A DNA stretch of 64,000 nt from Methylobacterium sp. 17Sr1-1 (GTDB lineage Bacteria > Pseudomonadota > Alphaproteobacteria > Rhizobiales > Beijerinckiaceae). Position 1 is the first letter of the stretch. Each line of letters starts with the position of its first letter. The stretch spans positions 5,973,001 through 6,037,000 of the forward strand of contig NZ_CP029552.1 of the NCBI RefSeq assembly GCF_003173775.1, in the 5' to 3' direction. The translations under genes and the position numbers were made by a program. Below, piece after piece: positions 53,569-62,743 of this stretch. The notes below the pieces were generated by a model. That model ran no database searches, had not been told where the DNA came from, and saw nothing but the letters and a program-made list of their open reading frames with translations.

Positions 53569-54660
53569 ATGACGCCAGCCGGTTCGATGCAGTGGATCCT
53601 CGCGGTGCCCTTTCTGCGGGACGAGGGCGGCGACTGGATCCCCCGCCACGTCGGCGGTCCCCACCGGTTCGCGACGGCGCCGGCGACCTACGACCACGAC
53701 CGCTCGCGGGCCGTCACCGGCGTGGCGGAATGGTCGGACTACCTGCGCCATGCTTGGGGCGCCTGGCGCCTCGTGCGCGCGGCACCGCGGGGGCGGGCCG
53801 GTGTGATGACCGGCTTCCCGCAGCTCGCCGTGACGGCGGCCCTGGTCAAGCTCGTCCTCGGCCGGCGGGACGTGCCCCTCGTCGCCTGGTGCTTCAACCT
53901 CGGCCGGACGCCGGGGGGCTGGCAGGCGCGCCTCGCCCGCATGGTCCTGGGGCAGGTCGACGTGTTCGTGGTGCATTCCCGTCGCGAGATCTCGCTCTAC
54001 GCCGACTGGCTCGCCCTGCCTCGCGACCGCTTCGTGTTCGTGCCCCTGTCGATCCACGACGAGCCGCGCGAGACGCATGAGGACGAGGCGGCGCCCTTCG
54101 TGCTCGCCATGGGCTCGGCCAACCGGGACTACGCCACCCTCGTGGCCGCGGTCGCCCGGCTCGGCCTGCCCACCGTGATCGTCGCCGGCGCCCACGCCGT
54201 CGCGGGCCTCGACCTCCCGCAAAACGTCACGGTGCGCAGCGGCCTGACCATCGCCGAGTGCCACGACCTCTGCGGGCGGGCGCGGGTCAACGTCGTGCCC
54301 CTGCGCAACACCACCTTCACGTCCGGCCAGGTCACGGTGCTGGAGGCGATGATGCTCGGAAAGCCCGTCGTGGCGACGAGGGCGGCCGGGACCGAGGATT
54401 ACGTGAGCGAGGGCGAGAACGGCCTCCTGGTGCCGCCCGAGGACCCCGCGGCGCTTGCTGCCGCCATCGCGACCCTGTGGGACGATCCCGCCGCCCGCGC
54501 CCGCCTCGGCGCCGGCGCGCGCCGCACCGTCGCGGAGGGGACCACTTTCCGGTCGGTCGCGCCCGCGATGGCGGCGGTGCTCGACGTGGCGCGGATGCGG
54601 GCGGCGGAGGCGGGCGGCGTCGCGGCGCCGGGAGCGCCGGCCCGGAGCCCGACGGGCTGA
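53569..54660 (+). CDS. Glycosyltransferase family 4-type
   Basis: This 363 aa protein has a GT-B fold and probably transfers a sugar in exopolysaccharide synthesis. The N-terminal half includes VPLVAWCFNLGRTPGG near residue 102 and VDVFVVHSRREISLYADWL near 128. The C-terminal half has the donor-binding pattern VTVLEAMMLGKPVVATRAAG near 254, then DYVSEGENGLLVPPEDP (E-x7-E type). ATG 53569 is chosen; the next Met (MQWILA) is seven codons on. No membrane segment. It is convergent with the GT2 gene. Confidence 0.87.
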   Translation: MTPAGSMQWILAVPFLRDEGGDWIPRHVGGPHRFATAPATYDHDRSRAVTGVAEWSDYLRHAWGAWRLVRAAPRGRAGVMTGFPQLAVTAALVKLVLGRRDVPLVAWCFNLGRTPGGWQARLARMVLGQVDVFVVHSRREISLYADWLALPRDRFVFVPLSIHDEPRETHEDEAAPFVLAMGSANRDYATLVAAVARLGLPTVIVAGAHAVAGLDLPQNVTVRSGLTIAECHDLCGRARVNVVPLRNTTFTSGQVTVLEAMMLGKPVVATRAAGTEDYVSEGENGLLVPPEDPAALAAAIATLWDDPAARARLGAGARRTVAEGTTFRSVAPAMAAVLDVARMRAAEAGGVAAPGAPARSPTG

Positions 54661-54815
54661 GAGCCTGTTCGATCGGCCTCTGCCGGCTTCCACACCCTCC
54701 GCGTCAATCCGGGCTTGCGAAAGCAGCAGCCAGGAAAGTGTGGGTGGGATACATTTTGCCCGCTTCCGGGCTCTGCTGCCGATTTCGCCGGGGCTTTCAC
54801 CCCGGCCGCGCGCCC

Positions 54816-56015
54816 CTACCCCGGCGATTTCCCCTCCCCGACCCGCTCGGTCCGCACCCATTCCGTCTGCCGCTGCAGCGCGAAGCGGCGCAGGATCCCG
54901 GCCTTGCCGGCGACGAGGCGCGGCAGGGCCGCGAGATCCTGCCAGCGCAGGAAGCCGCCGCCCCAGCGCCGGGCCGCGAGGCCGAAGGCGAGGACGAGGC
55001 CGGCGAGGCTGGCGGCGGAGATCAGCAGCGGTCCCGCCCCACCGCCGGCCGCCCACCAGGCGAGGCCGAGGCCGGCGAGTCCGGCTTGCGCGAGCGCGAG
55101 GGTCACCAGGGGCAGGACGCAGAGGTCGAGGGCCATCGCGGCGAGCCGGGCGTCGCCCCGGTGCAGGGCGGCGCGCAGGAGCGCGCCGGCATAGGGCAGG
55201 ATCAGCGAGAGGTGGCCGTGCTCCCAGCGGGTCTGCTGCGCCCGCCGCGCCGCCGCGCCGGCCGGGAGCGCGCTCGTCACCTCGGCCTCCGGGCAGAAGC
55301 GGGGCGGATGGCCGGCGAGCGCCAGGTCGAGGCCGAGCTTCAGGTCCTCGGCGAGGTGCCCGCTGGCCAGCCCGACCGTGGCCAGCAGGCGCGTCGGCAC
55401 CGCGAAACCGGTGCCGGAGATGCCGCAGGGCCAGCCGAGGCGGCTGCCGCCGAGGGGGCGGCCGATCTGCTTGACGGTCGTCGCGACGGTAGCGAGGCGC
55501 AAGGAGGAGGAGGCCTGCGGCGGCGGTGCGAGGCGGTAGGCCGCCTGGACCGGCCCGTCGAGGGCGGCGCTCAGGCGCGCGATCCGGTCGAGAGCGTCGG
55601 GCGCCAGGGTGCAATCGGCGTCGACCACCACCAGGGTCTCGGGCAGGCCGGTGCGGGCGAGGTGGCGGGTGCCGAAATCGAGGGCGTAGCCCTTGCCGCG
55701 CCGCTCGGGGTCGTGGCGCTCCACCACCTCGGCTCCGGCCTCCCGTGCCGCGGCCGCGGTGGCGTCGCGGCAATTGTCGGCCACCACCAGCAGGCGGTCG
55801 CCGGGGGCGAGGCCGGGGCGCAGCGAGGCCACCGTGTCGGCGATCTGGGCGGCCTCGTCATGGGCCGGGACCAGCACCGCCAGGGACGGCCGGCGCGGGG
55901 ACGGTGGGGATAGGCGTAAGGCCGGCAGCGAGGCCACGACCTGCGCTGCGAGAACCAGGACCGGCACCGCGCCGGCGAGCGCCAAGGCGCAGAGGAGAAG
56001 ATCGACGAGGGGCAT
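54816..56015 (-). CDS. Membrane glycosyltransferase family 2
   Basis: This 399 aa inner-membrane GT-A enzyme starts with a TM segment (LLLCALALAGAVPVLVLAAQ). The catalytic domain has VLVPAHDEAAQI near residue 47, VVDADCTLAPDALDR (DxD-like) near 128, GHLAEDLKLGLDLALAG (ED) near 218 and the QxxRW motif AQQTRWEHG near 260. Further membrane segments lie at about 290-350. The QxxRW set marks processive-type or polyprenyl-linked transferases. Substrate is unknown. ATG 56015 starts it; it lies 78 bases after the sugar transferase gene on the same strand. Confidence 0.9.
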   Translation of the reverse strand: MPLVDLLLCALALAGAVPVLVLAAQVVASLPALRLSPPSPRRPSLAVLVPAHDEAAQIADTVASLRPGLAPGDRLLVVADNCRDATAAAAREAGAEVVERHDPERRGKGYALDFGTRHLARTGLPETLVVVDADCTLAPDALDRIARLSAALDGPVQAAYRLAPPPQASSSLRLATVATTVKQIGRPLGGSRLGWPCGISGTGFAVPTRLLATVGLASGHLAEDLKLGLDLALAGHPPRFCPEAEVTSALPAGAAARRAQQTRWEHGHLSLILPYAGALLRAALHRGDARLAAMALDLCVLPLVTLALAQAGLAGLGLAWWAAGGGAGPLLISAASLAGLVLAFGLAARRWGGGFLRWQDLAALPRLVAGKAGILRRFALQRQTEWVRTERVGEGKSPG

Positions 56016-56093
56016 CGGCGCTAGGGATCCTCGGGTACGGGACTGCTCGCCCGGCCGCGCGGGCGCGCGGCCGGGACATGATGAGGATGAGGG

Positions 56094-56969
56094 TCAGTAG
56101 GCGGCCTGCGAGCGGAAGATTTCGCGCAGCGTCATCCCGAGGATGAGCAGGTCGAGCAGCAGCGACCAATGCTCGATGTAGGCGAGGTCGAGATCGACCC
56201 GGCGCTGCATCGCGGCGGCGTTCGGCGTCTCGCCGCGGCAGCCGCGCACCTGCGCCCAGCCGGTGATGCCCGGGCGCACCGCGTGGCGCTCGGCGTAGCG
56301 GGCGACCGTGCCGCTGAACTGCGCGTCGTGCGCCACCGCGTGCGGCCGCGGCCCGACCAGGGACATCGAGCCGAAGAGCACGTTCACGAGCTGGGGCAAT
56401 TCGTCGAGGCTGGTGCGGCGCAGGACGCGGCCGACGCGGGTCACCCGCGGGTCGTCGCGCCTGGCTTGACGGACGACGCTGCCGTTTTCGCAGCAGGTCA
56501 TGGTGCGGAACTTCCACACTCGGAACGGCCGGTTGCCGAGGCCGATGCGGCTCTGGCGAAACAGCACCGGCCCGCGCGAATCGCACTTGATCAGCAGCGC
56601 GACGACCAGGAAGAGCGGCAGCAGCAGGACCAGTCCGAGGGCGGCGCCCACCACGTCGAGGGCGCGCTTGGCGACCGGGCCCATTCCGGGCCGGAAGGCC
56701 GGCGCCGGGCGGATCCGGGCGGCGACCGCGCTGCCGGCGTCGACCGCCGGCGCGAGGGCCAGAGCTCCCGACGTCAAGGTTCCCGATGCCAGAGCTCCGG
56801 GCGCCAGCAGTCCCGGGGCGAGCAGGAGCGCGAGGCCGCTGGCCGGCACCGTACCCCCGAGCCCGCTTCCCGTCACTCCACCACCGGTGAGCCCGCTCCT
56901 GGCCAGCCCCTTACTGCCAAGTTCATCACCACCGCCCACGCGGGATTGCGGTCGTGCTCCATGAGCCAT
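56094..56969 (-). CDS. ExoY-like undecaprenyl-phosphate sugar phosphotransferase
   Basis: This 291 aa membrane enzyme probably loads the first sugar-1-phosphate onto undecaprenyl phosphate. The bacterial sugar-transferase domain begins at about residue 98 ([20 protein letters not shown]). It continues with [20 protein letters not shown] and KFRTM, then [33 protein letters not shown] and [12 protein letters not shown]. Residues 15-80 are an unusual Gly/Leu/Ala-rich extension of loose five-residue repeats ([20 protein letters not shown]). Starting at Met95 (about 56687) would remove it; ATG 56969 is the longest start. Confidence 0.9.
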   Translation of the reverse strand: MAHGARPQSRVGGGDELGSKGLARSGLTGGGVTGSGLGGTVPASGLALLLAPGLLAPGALASGTLTSGALALAPAVDAGSAVAARIRPAPAFRPGMGPVAKRALDVVGAALGLVLLLPLFLVVALLIKCDSRGPVLFRQSRIGLGNRPFRVWKFRTMTCCENGSVVRQARRDDPRVTRVGRVLRRTSLDELPQLVNVLFGSMSLVGPRPHAVAHDAQFSGTVARYAERHAVRPGITGWAQVRGCRGETPNAAAMQRRVDLDLAYIEHWSLLLDLLILGMTLREIFRSQAAY

Positions 56970-56999
56970 GCGCCGTCTCCACCGTTAACGAGCGATTAA

Positions 57000-57315
57000 C
57001 GATAGGCAGAGAGGCGAAGCTCAGGTCAATTTCACCACAATATCACGCGGATCTACGTTGCATCATCTTCGATTACCTCGTTCGGGTACTGATCTTTCAT
57101 CGAAAGAGGCGAAGGTGAACAGGGGCCGGCGGGGCAAGGCGCCGGGGGAGGTGCGGCCTCTACCGCTTATTGGGAGGCTGCGCCGTGCGGCCGGACGGTC
57201 GAGGCTTCCCGTCAGTCACGGGAACGAGCCCAGCGGCGCGGCGGCCGGGAGAGGGCTCGCGGGTAAACGACATCACCGGCAGCCGACATCCTTGGGACGA
57301 GAAGGCCTGATCCGC
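57000..57315. other. Divergent intergenic region of the export gene
   Basis: The AT-richer part, about 57005-57120, lies between the ExoY-like and ExoF-like genes and probably holds both promoters. No clear -35/-10 pair or operator was seen. The in-frame extension upstream of 57316 is Arg-rich and unlike a signal peptide, so I leave it untranslated. Confidence 0.45.
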
Positions 57316-58704
57316 ATGCGAGCCGCACACCGTCTTCCCGCCTCCCTCCGGCGCGGGCTCCTCCTCGGCGCGATAGGCCTGCCGGCCGGGCTCGCGAGCG
57401 CGGCGAACGGGCCGCGTCCCGCCATCTCCGCCCCTCTGCCAGCGCCCGCGCCGGCCGCCGCGAGCAATTCCGCGGGGAGCCTCGCCGGCTACGCCCTCGG
57501 GCCGCTCGACCGCATCCGGCTGCGGGTGTTCGAGTGGCGGGCCAGCCGCGACGAGATCTTCGCCTGGACGGCGCTGAACGACGAGTTCACCATCGGGGCC
57601 GACGGCACCCTGTCCCTGCCGATCATCGGCGACATCCCGGTGGCCGGCCTGCCGACCCGGGAGGTCGGGCGGCTGGTGGCGCGGCGCCTGCGCGACCGGA
57701 TGGATCTGGCGGACCCGCCCGACACCGCGGTGGAGATCGCCGTCTACCGGCCGTTTTACATCAGCGGCGCCGTCGACAAGCCCGGGGAATACGCCTTCCG
57801 GCCGGGGCTGACCGTGGCGAAGGCGGTGGCGCTCGCCGGCGGACCGCCGCGGGTCACCGATGGCGGGCTCCTGCGCCTGGAGCGCGATGCGATCACCGCG
57901 CGCGGCGACCTCGCCGGCCTGCAGAAGGACCGCGACCAGCTCACCCTGCGGCTGGCCCGCCTCGTCGCCGAGCGCGACGACAAACAGAGGTTCGAGCCGC
58001 CGAAGGAACTGGCCGGGCGCCCGGATCCCGGCCTGCTCGCGCTCATCGACCGCGAGACCTCGATCTTCGAGGCCCGCCGCAAGGCGCTGGCGACCCAGGT
58101 CGACGCCATCGAGGATCTCAAGCGCTTCCTGCGCCAGCAGATCGACGTGCTGAACGGCCAACTCGCCACCATCGACACCCAGATCAAGCTGATCGCCACC
58201 GAGATCCGCAGCAACGAGCAGCTCGCCGAGCGCGGCCTCGCCACCCAGCAGCGCACCATCGCGTCCGGCCGCTCGATGGCGCAGATGGAGAGCGAGAAGC
58301 TGCGCACTACCACCGACCTGCTGCGCGCCCGCGAGTCGATCTCGCGCGCCGACCTGTCGATCCTCGACCTGCGCAGCCGGCGCGCCACCGAGATCACCGC
58401 GGAGGCGCGCGATACCCAGCGCGCCCTCGAGCAGCTGAAGCCCCGGATGGAGGTGGCCGAGCGGCTGATCCTCGAGGCCGAGGTCTCCGCCCCGCGCTTC
58501 CTCGCCGACCGCGCCCAGGCCCGGCGGGCGAAGCCGACCTACCGCGTCAGCCGGCAGACCGGCACAAGCGCGCAGGAGATCGTGGCCGACGACACCACGA
58601 CACTGATGCCGGGCGATTCCATAAGCGTCGAACTGCCCAACATCGACCTGCCGGCGGTCTCCTGGCCGGCGCCGCGGACGGGGGCGATGACGTCGTTGAA
58701 TTAG
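57316..58704 (+). CDS. Polysaccharide export protein (Wza/ExoF-like, SLBB)
   Basis: This 462 aa exported protein is predicted to form the periplasmic or outer-membrane part of the exopolysaccharide exporter. A signal peptide (LRRGLLLGAIGLPAGLASA) precedes the polysaccharide-export domain (YALGPLDRIRLRVFEWRA, then IGADGTLSLPIIGDIPVAGL). An SLBB-type domain follows (FYISGAVDKPGEYAFRPGL). A long coiled coil covers residues 210-410, as in ExoF of Sinorhizobium. The C-terminal part ends TLMPGDSISVELPNIDL. ATG 57316 gives the signal peptide. No Wzc-like kinase is adjacent. Confidence 0.9.
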   Translation: MRAAHRLPASLRRGLLLGAIGLPAGLASAANGPRPAISAPLPAPAPAAASNSAGSLAGYALGPLDRIRLRVFEWRASRDEIFAWTALNDEFTIGADGTLSLPIIGDIPVAGLPTREVGRLVARRLRDRMDLADPPDTAVEIAVYRPFYISGAVDKPGEYAFRPGLTVAKAVALAGGPPRVTDGGLLRLERDAITARGDLAGLQKDRDQLTLRLARLVAERDDKQRFEPPKELAGRPDPGLLALIDRETSIFEARRKALATQVDAIEDLKRFLRQQIDVLNGQLATIDTQIKLIATEIRSNEQLAERGLATQQRTIASGRSMAQMESEKLRTTTDLLRARESISRADLSILDLRSRRATEITAEARDTQRALEQLKPRMEVAERLILEAEVSAPRFLADRAQARRAKPTYRVSRQTGTSAQEIVADDTTTLMPGDSISVELPNIDLPAVSWPAPRTGAMTSLN

Positions 58705-58766
58705 GAATCGATCACTTCGAAAATGAAGTCGAAGTTTTTCGACAGTGCTTGTCCTTGAAGCTCCGC

Positions 58767-58914
58767 GTCATTCCGGGGCCGCGCAGCGGAGCCCGGAGTG
58801 CCGCAGGCACGCCCAGAACCGCAGGACGTCCAGGACAAGGTGGAGCGCGTTCCGCTTCTTCTGGCACCACCTGCGTGTCCGGATCCCGGGCTCCGCCGCG
58901 CGGCCCCGGGATGG
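58767..58914. repeat. Dispersed inverted repeat (family B)
   Basis: It begins GTCATTCCGGGGCCGCGCAG and ends CCGCGCGGCCCCGGGATGG, with CGGAGCCCGGAGTGC and GTCCGGATCCCGGGCTCCG inside. It lies between the ExoF-like gene and the small membrane protein gene, which converge. Confidence 0.8.
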
Positions 58915-58965
58915 CCCTGTGCGGTGGGACCGTTGCGTCGCCTCGGCGAAGGGACGCCGATCGCA

Positions 58966-59358
58966 TCACGGCTTGCGGCGCCACCACGCGACGACCCGCT
59001 CCCACTTCGCCTCCAGCCAGCGGGCCGAGCGCTCCAGCGACGGCTTCATGCCGGGCAGATCCTCGCTGAGGAGGGCGAGGCCGAGCGGCAGCATCCACAG
59101 CCCGAAGACCGGCAGGATCGCCAGGAAGCCGCCGAGGATCAGGGCCAGGGCGGCCGGGATGCGGACCCAGCGCCGGGACGGCGCGCGCAGCCAGGCGATC
59201 GCACCACCCACCCGCCGGGGCAGGAGTTCGAGCAGCAGGGCGATCCGGTCGTCCCACGCCTGAGCCAGCGGGTTCGGGGAGCCGTGATTCGGGGAGCCTT
59301 GCGGGTTCGGCATCGCCGTGGGGGTGCGCGGGGGCGCGGTGGTGTCGTCGGTGATCAT
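58966..59358 (-). CDS. Small membrane protein of unknown function (130 aa)
   Basis: A polar N-terminus (1-65) is followed by a hydrophobic hairpin. This is IPAALALILGGFLAILPVFG then LWMLPLGLALLSEDLPG, a pattern resembling the widespread small PGPGW-like membrane proteins. The charged tail ends in a Trp-rich stretch (WLEAKWERVVAWWRRKP). I do not know a function. ATG 59358 is used; an upstream in-frame start would overlap the promoter region of the divergent GNAT gene. It starts 115 bases from that gene. Confidence 0.65.
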   Translation of the reverse strand: MITDDTTAPPRTPTAMPNPQGSPNHGSPNPLAQAWDDRIALLLELLPRRVGGAIAWLRAPSRRWVRIPAALALILGGFLAILPVFGLWMLPLGLALLSEDLPGMKPSLERSARWLEAKWERVVAWWRRKP

Positions 59359-59472
59359 AGCGAGAAACAAAGCGGCAAAGCAGCCGGACGGTTCCGCGCT
59401 TCCGCACGGTCCCACCCCTGCGAGGCCGCGCCGCATTGCCGAGCCCCCGGCCGCGACCTAACTCCGGACGTC

Positions 59473-60693
59473 ATGGAGACAACCGGCGAAGCAGGGTGCG
59501 GCGCCACCCCGGCGGCGGGCACCTTGCAGGTCCGCGTCGTCCAGCGCATCTCCGAGATCGCCGCGGCGGACTGGGACCGCTGCGCCCTCTCGGCCGAATC
59601 GCTCGCGGGGGCGGCCGAGAGCCACAACCCCTTCGTCACCCACGCCTTCCTGTCCGCATTGGAGGATTCGGGTTGCGTCGGCGGCCGCACCGGCTGGCTG
59701 CCGCTGCACGTCGCCGTCGAGCGCGACGGTCAGGTGATCGGATACGCCCCCTGCTACCTGAAATCCCACTCGCAGGGCGAGTACGTGTTCGATCACGGCT
59801 GGGCCGACGCCTTCGAGCGCGCCGGCGGCCGCTACTACCCGAAGCTCCAGGTCAGCGTGCCGTTCACGCCCGTCACCGGCCCGCGCTTCCTGATCGCCCC
59901 GGGCGAAGATGCCGAAGAGGCCACCGCCGCCCTCGTCGCGGGCCTGCGGGCCCTGCGCCGGCAGGTCGAGGCCTCGTCGATCCACGCGACCTTCCTGCCC
60001 GAGACGGAGGCCGAGCGGGCCGGCGGGCTCGGTTTCCTGCGCCGGGTCGACCAGCAGTTCCACTGGGACAATGCCGGCTATGCCACCTTCGACGATTTCC
60101 TCGGGGCGCTGGCCTCGCGCAAGCGCAAGGCGATCAAGCGTGAGCGGCGGGACGCGCTGGCAGCCGGGCTCACGATCGAGTGGGTCACCGGCTCCGACCT
60201 GACGGACGCCCACTGGGACGCCTTCTACCGCTTCTACATGGATACCGGCTCGCGCAAATGGGGCCGGCCCTACCTCAACCGGCGCTTCTTCTCGCTGATC
60301 GGCGAGCGCATGCCTGAGCGCATCCTCCTGGTGATGGCCCGGCGCGAGGGCCGGTACGTCGCGGGCGCCATCAACCTGATCGGCGACCGCGCCCTCTACG
60401 GCCGCAACTGGGGCTGCATCGAGGACCATCCCTTCCTGCATTTCGAGGTCTGCTACTATCAGGCGATCGACTTCGCGATCGCCCGCGGGCTCGCCCGGGT
60501 CGAGGCAGGGGCGCAGGGCGAGCACAAGCTCGCCCGCGGCTACCGCCCGGTGATCACCCACTCCGTCCACGACATCGCCGATTCCGGCTTGCGCGCGGCG
60601 ATCGCCGACTATCTCGCCCGCGAGGCGCGCCACGTCGAGGCGGCGGCGGACGCCCTCGACGAGGCGACGCCGTTCCGCAAGGGCGACGACTGA
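59473..60693 (+). CDS. GNAT/DUF482-family protein
   Basis: This 406 aa cytoplasmic protein belongs to the DUF482 group of GNAT-like proteins related to FemAB-type aminoacyl and acyl transferases. It shows ESHNPFVTHAFLSALEDSG near residue 54, KSHSQGEYVFDHGWADAF near 97 and QQFHWDNAGYATFDDFL near 194. SRKRKAIKRERRDAL near 215 is also present. The family ending is FEVCYYQAIDFAIARGL and RVEAGAQGEHKLARGYRPV. Substrate is unproven; the family is annotated as peptidogalycan biosynthesis in some resources. ATG 59473 is chosen; the very long upstream frame crosses a repeat. Confidence 0.88.
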   Translation: METTGEAGCGATPAAGTLQVRVVQRISEIAAADWDRCALSAESLAGAAESHNPFVTHAFLSALEDSGCVGGRTGWLPLHVAVERDGQVIGYAPCYLKSHSQGEYVFDHGWADAFERAGGRYYPKLQVSVPFTPVTGPRFLIAPGEDAEEATAALVAGLRALRRQVEASSIHATFLPETEAERAGGLGFLRRVDQQFHWDNAGYATFDDFLGALASRKRKAIKRERRDALAAGLTIEWVTGSDLTDAHWDAFYRFYMDTGSRKWGRPYLNRRFFSLIGERMPERILLVMARREGRYVAGAINLIGDRALYGRNWGCIEDHPFLHFEVCYYQAIDFAIARGLARVEAGAQGEHKLARGYRPVITHSVHDIADSGLRAAIADYLAREARHVEAAADALDEATPFRKGDD

Positions 60694-60834
60694 CGCGTCT
60701 CGCGGAGTTGTCGGGCGTCGCGCGAGTCATGCATCCGCGCCCCTGGACTCGGGGTTGGCGGCGCCGGAGGATGCGCGCCGTCCGGCCCCGACCTCGGGCC
60801 CAATCGAAACAAGACGTCCGGAGCGTTTCGCCGC

Positions 60835-62004
60835 ATGTCCCCGATCGACCGCATCTCCGCCGACCTCGAGGCGCTCACCGCCATCCGGCGCGACTTCCAC
60901 GCCCATCCCGAGCTCGGCTTCGAGGAGGTGCGCACCTCCGGCATCGTCGCGGACAAGCTCGCCTCCTGGGGGATCGAGGTGCATCGCGAGATCGGCCGCA
61001 CCGGCGTCGTCGGGGTGCTGAAGGGCCGCGGCATCAGCCCCCGGCGCATCGGGCTTCGCGCCGACATGGACGCCTTGCCGATCGAGGAGGCGACCAACCT
61101 CCCCTACCGCTCGACCGTGCCGGGCAAGATGCACGCCTGCGGCCATGACGGCCACACCACGATGCTGCTCGGTGCCGCCAAGTACCTCGCCGAGACCCGC
61201 GACTTCGACGGCACCGCGGTGTTCATCTTCCAGCCCGCGGAAGAGGGCTTGGGGGGCGCCCGCGCCATGCTGGCCGACGGGCTCTTCTCGCGCTTCCCCT
61301 GCGACGAGGTCTACGGCCTGCACAACAACCCGAGCGGGCGGACCGGCGAGCTCTCGGTGCGCCCCGGTCCCGCCATGGCGGCGGCCGACTTCTTCGACAT
61401 CCGCATCATCGGGCGCGGCGCCCATGGGGCGCAGCCGAACCGCGGCATCGATCCGGTGGTGGTCCAGGCGGCGCTCGTCCAGGCGCTGCAGACCATCGTC
61501 AGCCGCAACGCCGACCCGCTGCAATCGGCGGTTTTGTCGATCACCCAGGTCCATGCGGGGGCGGCCTACAACGTGATCCCGGAGGAGGCCCACCTCGCCG
61601 GCACGGTGCGCACCTTCGACGACGACATCCGCGCCCTCGTCGCCAAGCGCATGCGCGAGATCTCGGCCGGCGTGGCCGCGACCTTCGGCGCCGAGATCAC
61701 GGTCGAGATCAACGACATCTTCTCGGTGCTGCGCAACAGCGAGGAACAGACCCGCGCCGCCGCCGAGGTCGCCACCGAATTGTTCGGCGCCGCCAAGGTC
61801 GATACGGCGCCGGAGCCGAAGATGGGCAGCGAGGACTTCGCCGACATGCTGCACGCGGTGCCGGGCGCCTATGCCTGGCTCGGGGGCAAGGCCGGGGCGA
61901 ACCTGCACAACGCCGCCTTCGACTTCGACGACGCGATCATCCCGCTCGGCGCGGCGTACTTCGCGCGGCTGGTCGAGACGCGCTCGGCGGCCGCCGCCGG
62001 CTGA
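60835..62004 (+). CDS. M20 amidohydrolase (hippurate hydrolase-like)
   Basis: This 389 aa metal-dependent amidohydrolase removes acyl groups from N-acyl amino acids or related amides. Signatures are RRDFHAHPELGFEE near residue 18, GLRADMDALPI near 73 and GKMHACGHDGHTTML near 96 (Cys and His ligands). FQPAEEGLGGA near 130 has the catalytic Glu. GRGAHGAQPNRGIDP near 189 and PKMGSEDFADML near 328 are also standard. It differs from the argE product in class and probable substrate. ATG 60835 starts it; no operon partner is evident. Confidence 0.93.
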   Translation: MSPIDRISADLEALTAIRRDFHAHPELGFEEVRTSGIVADKLASWGIEVHREIGRTGVVGVLKGRGISPRRIGLRADMDALPIEEATNLPYRSTVPGKMHACGHDGHTTMLLGAAKYLAETRDFDGTAVFIFQPAEEGLGGARAMLADGLFSRFPCDEVYGLHNNPSGRTGELSVRPGPAMAAADFFDIRIIGRGAHGAQPNRGIDPVVVQAALVQALQTIVSRNADPLQSAVLSITQVHAGAAYNVIPEEAHLAGTVRTFDDDIRALVAKRMREISAGVAATFGAEITVEINDIFSVLRNSEEQTRAAAEVATELFGAAKVDTAPEPKMGSEDFADMLHAVPGAYAWLGGKAGANLHNAAFDFDDAIIPLGAAYFARLVETRSAAAAG

Positions 62005-62062
62005 GGCCGGTTCCGGGCGCAGGGACGTTCGGATAAGGTCCTGGCGACGCCATTCTCCCTTG

Positions 62063-62100
62063 CATCACCCCGGGTTCCGCGGTCGCGGCCCCGGGGTGGC
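62063..62100. repeat. Short family B repeat arm
   Basis: CATCACCCCGGGTTCCGCG and GCGGCCCCGGGGTGG form a compact hairpin using the same words as the longer family B copies. Confidence 0.6.
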
Positions 62101-62154
62101 CGGGAGGGTGGCACGATCGGCGAGCGGGCCGATCAGACCCGACAGGACAGGATC

Positions 62155-62586
62155 ATGACCGACACCGCCTACGACCCCCAGAACATCTTCGGCAAGATCC
62201 TGCGGGGCGAGGTGCCCTGCCACAAAGTCTACGAGAACGAGCACGTCATCGCGTTCATGGACGTGATGCCCCAGGCCGACGGTCACACCCTGGTGGTGCC
62301 GAAGACCCCGAGCCGCAACCTCCTCGACGCGGACCCGGCCACCCTCGGCCACCTCTACGCCGCCGTGCAGATCGTGGCGCGGGCCGCGAAGGCCGCTTTC
62401 GCGGCCGATGGCGTCGCGGTCTACCAGTACAACGAGGCGGCGGCCGGCCAGACCGTGTTCCACCTCCACGTCCACGTCCTGCCCCGGCACGAGGGCGTGG
62501 CGCCGCGCCGGCACGTCGAGGGCATGGCGGATCCAGCCGTGCTGGCGCAGCACGCGGAGAGGATCCGGGCGGAGCTGGCGAAGTAG
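62155..62586 (+). CDS. HIT-family nucleotide-binding protein
   Basis: This 143 aa histidine-triad protein (HinT-like) probably hydrolyses nucleoside phosphoramidates or related nucleotides. It has IFGKILRGEVPCHKVYENE near residue 11 and ADGHTLVVPKTPSRNLLD near 41. The active-site triad is in FHLHVHVLPRHEG (HxHxHxx) near 102. ATG 62155 follows GACAGGA. It stands alone; the convergent rpsD lies 158 bases away beyond a repeat and a terminator. Confidence 0.95.
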   Translation: MTDTAYDPQNIFGKILRGEVPCHKVYENEHVIAFMDVMPQADGHTLVVPKTPSRNLLDADPATLGHLYAAVQIVARAAKAAFAADGVAVYQYNEAAAGQTVFHLHVHVLPRHEGVAPRRHVEGMADPAVLAQHAERIRAELAK

Positions 62587-62623
62587 GGCCCTCGCGCCAG
62601 AAACAATTCAGTCTTCCGGAAGT

Positions 62624-62664
62624 CGCGGGATCCCTCTCCCACACGGGAGCGGGGGACACGCTTC
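62624..62664. repeat. Dispersed GC-rich palindrome (family A)
   Basis: GCGGGATCCCTCTCCCACAC and GGGAGCGGGGGACACGC match the palindromic core seen at 2813-2860 and 9110-9306. It lies between the HIT gene and the rpsD terminator. Confidence 0.65.
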
Positions 62665-62683
62665 ATTTTCGAGCCCATACCCC

Positions 62684-62711
62684 AAAAGAAAAGCCGCCCT
62701 CTCGGGCGGCT
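62684..62711 (-). terminator. Rho-independent terminator of rpsD
   Basis: Reading the minus strand, AGCCGCCC and GGGCGGCT pair around GAGA (62711-62692), followed by TTTTCTTTT. Confidence 0.85.
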
Positions 62712-62743
62712 CTCCAGAATTCTCGACGTCTGCGTCGCTACGA

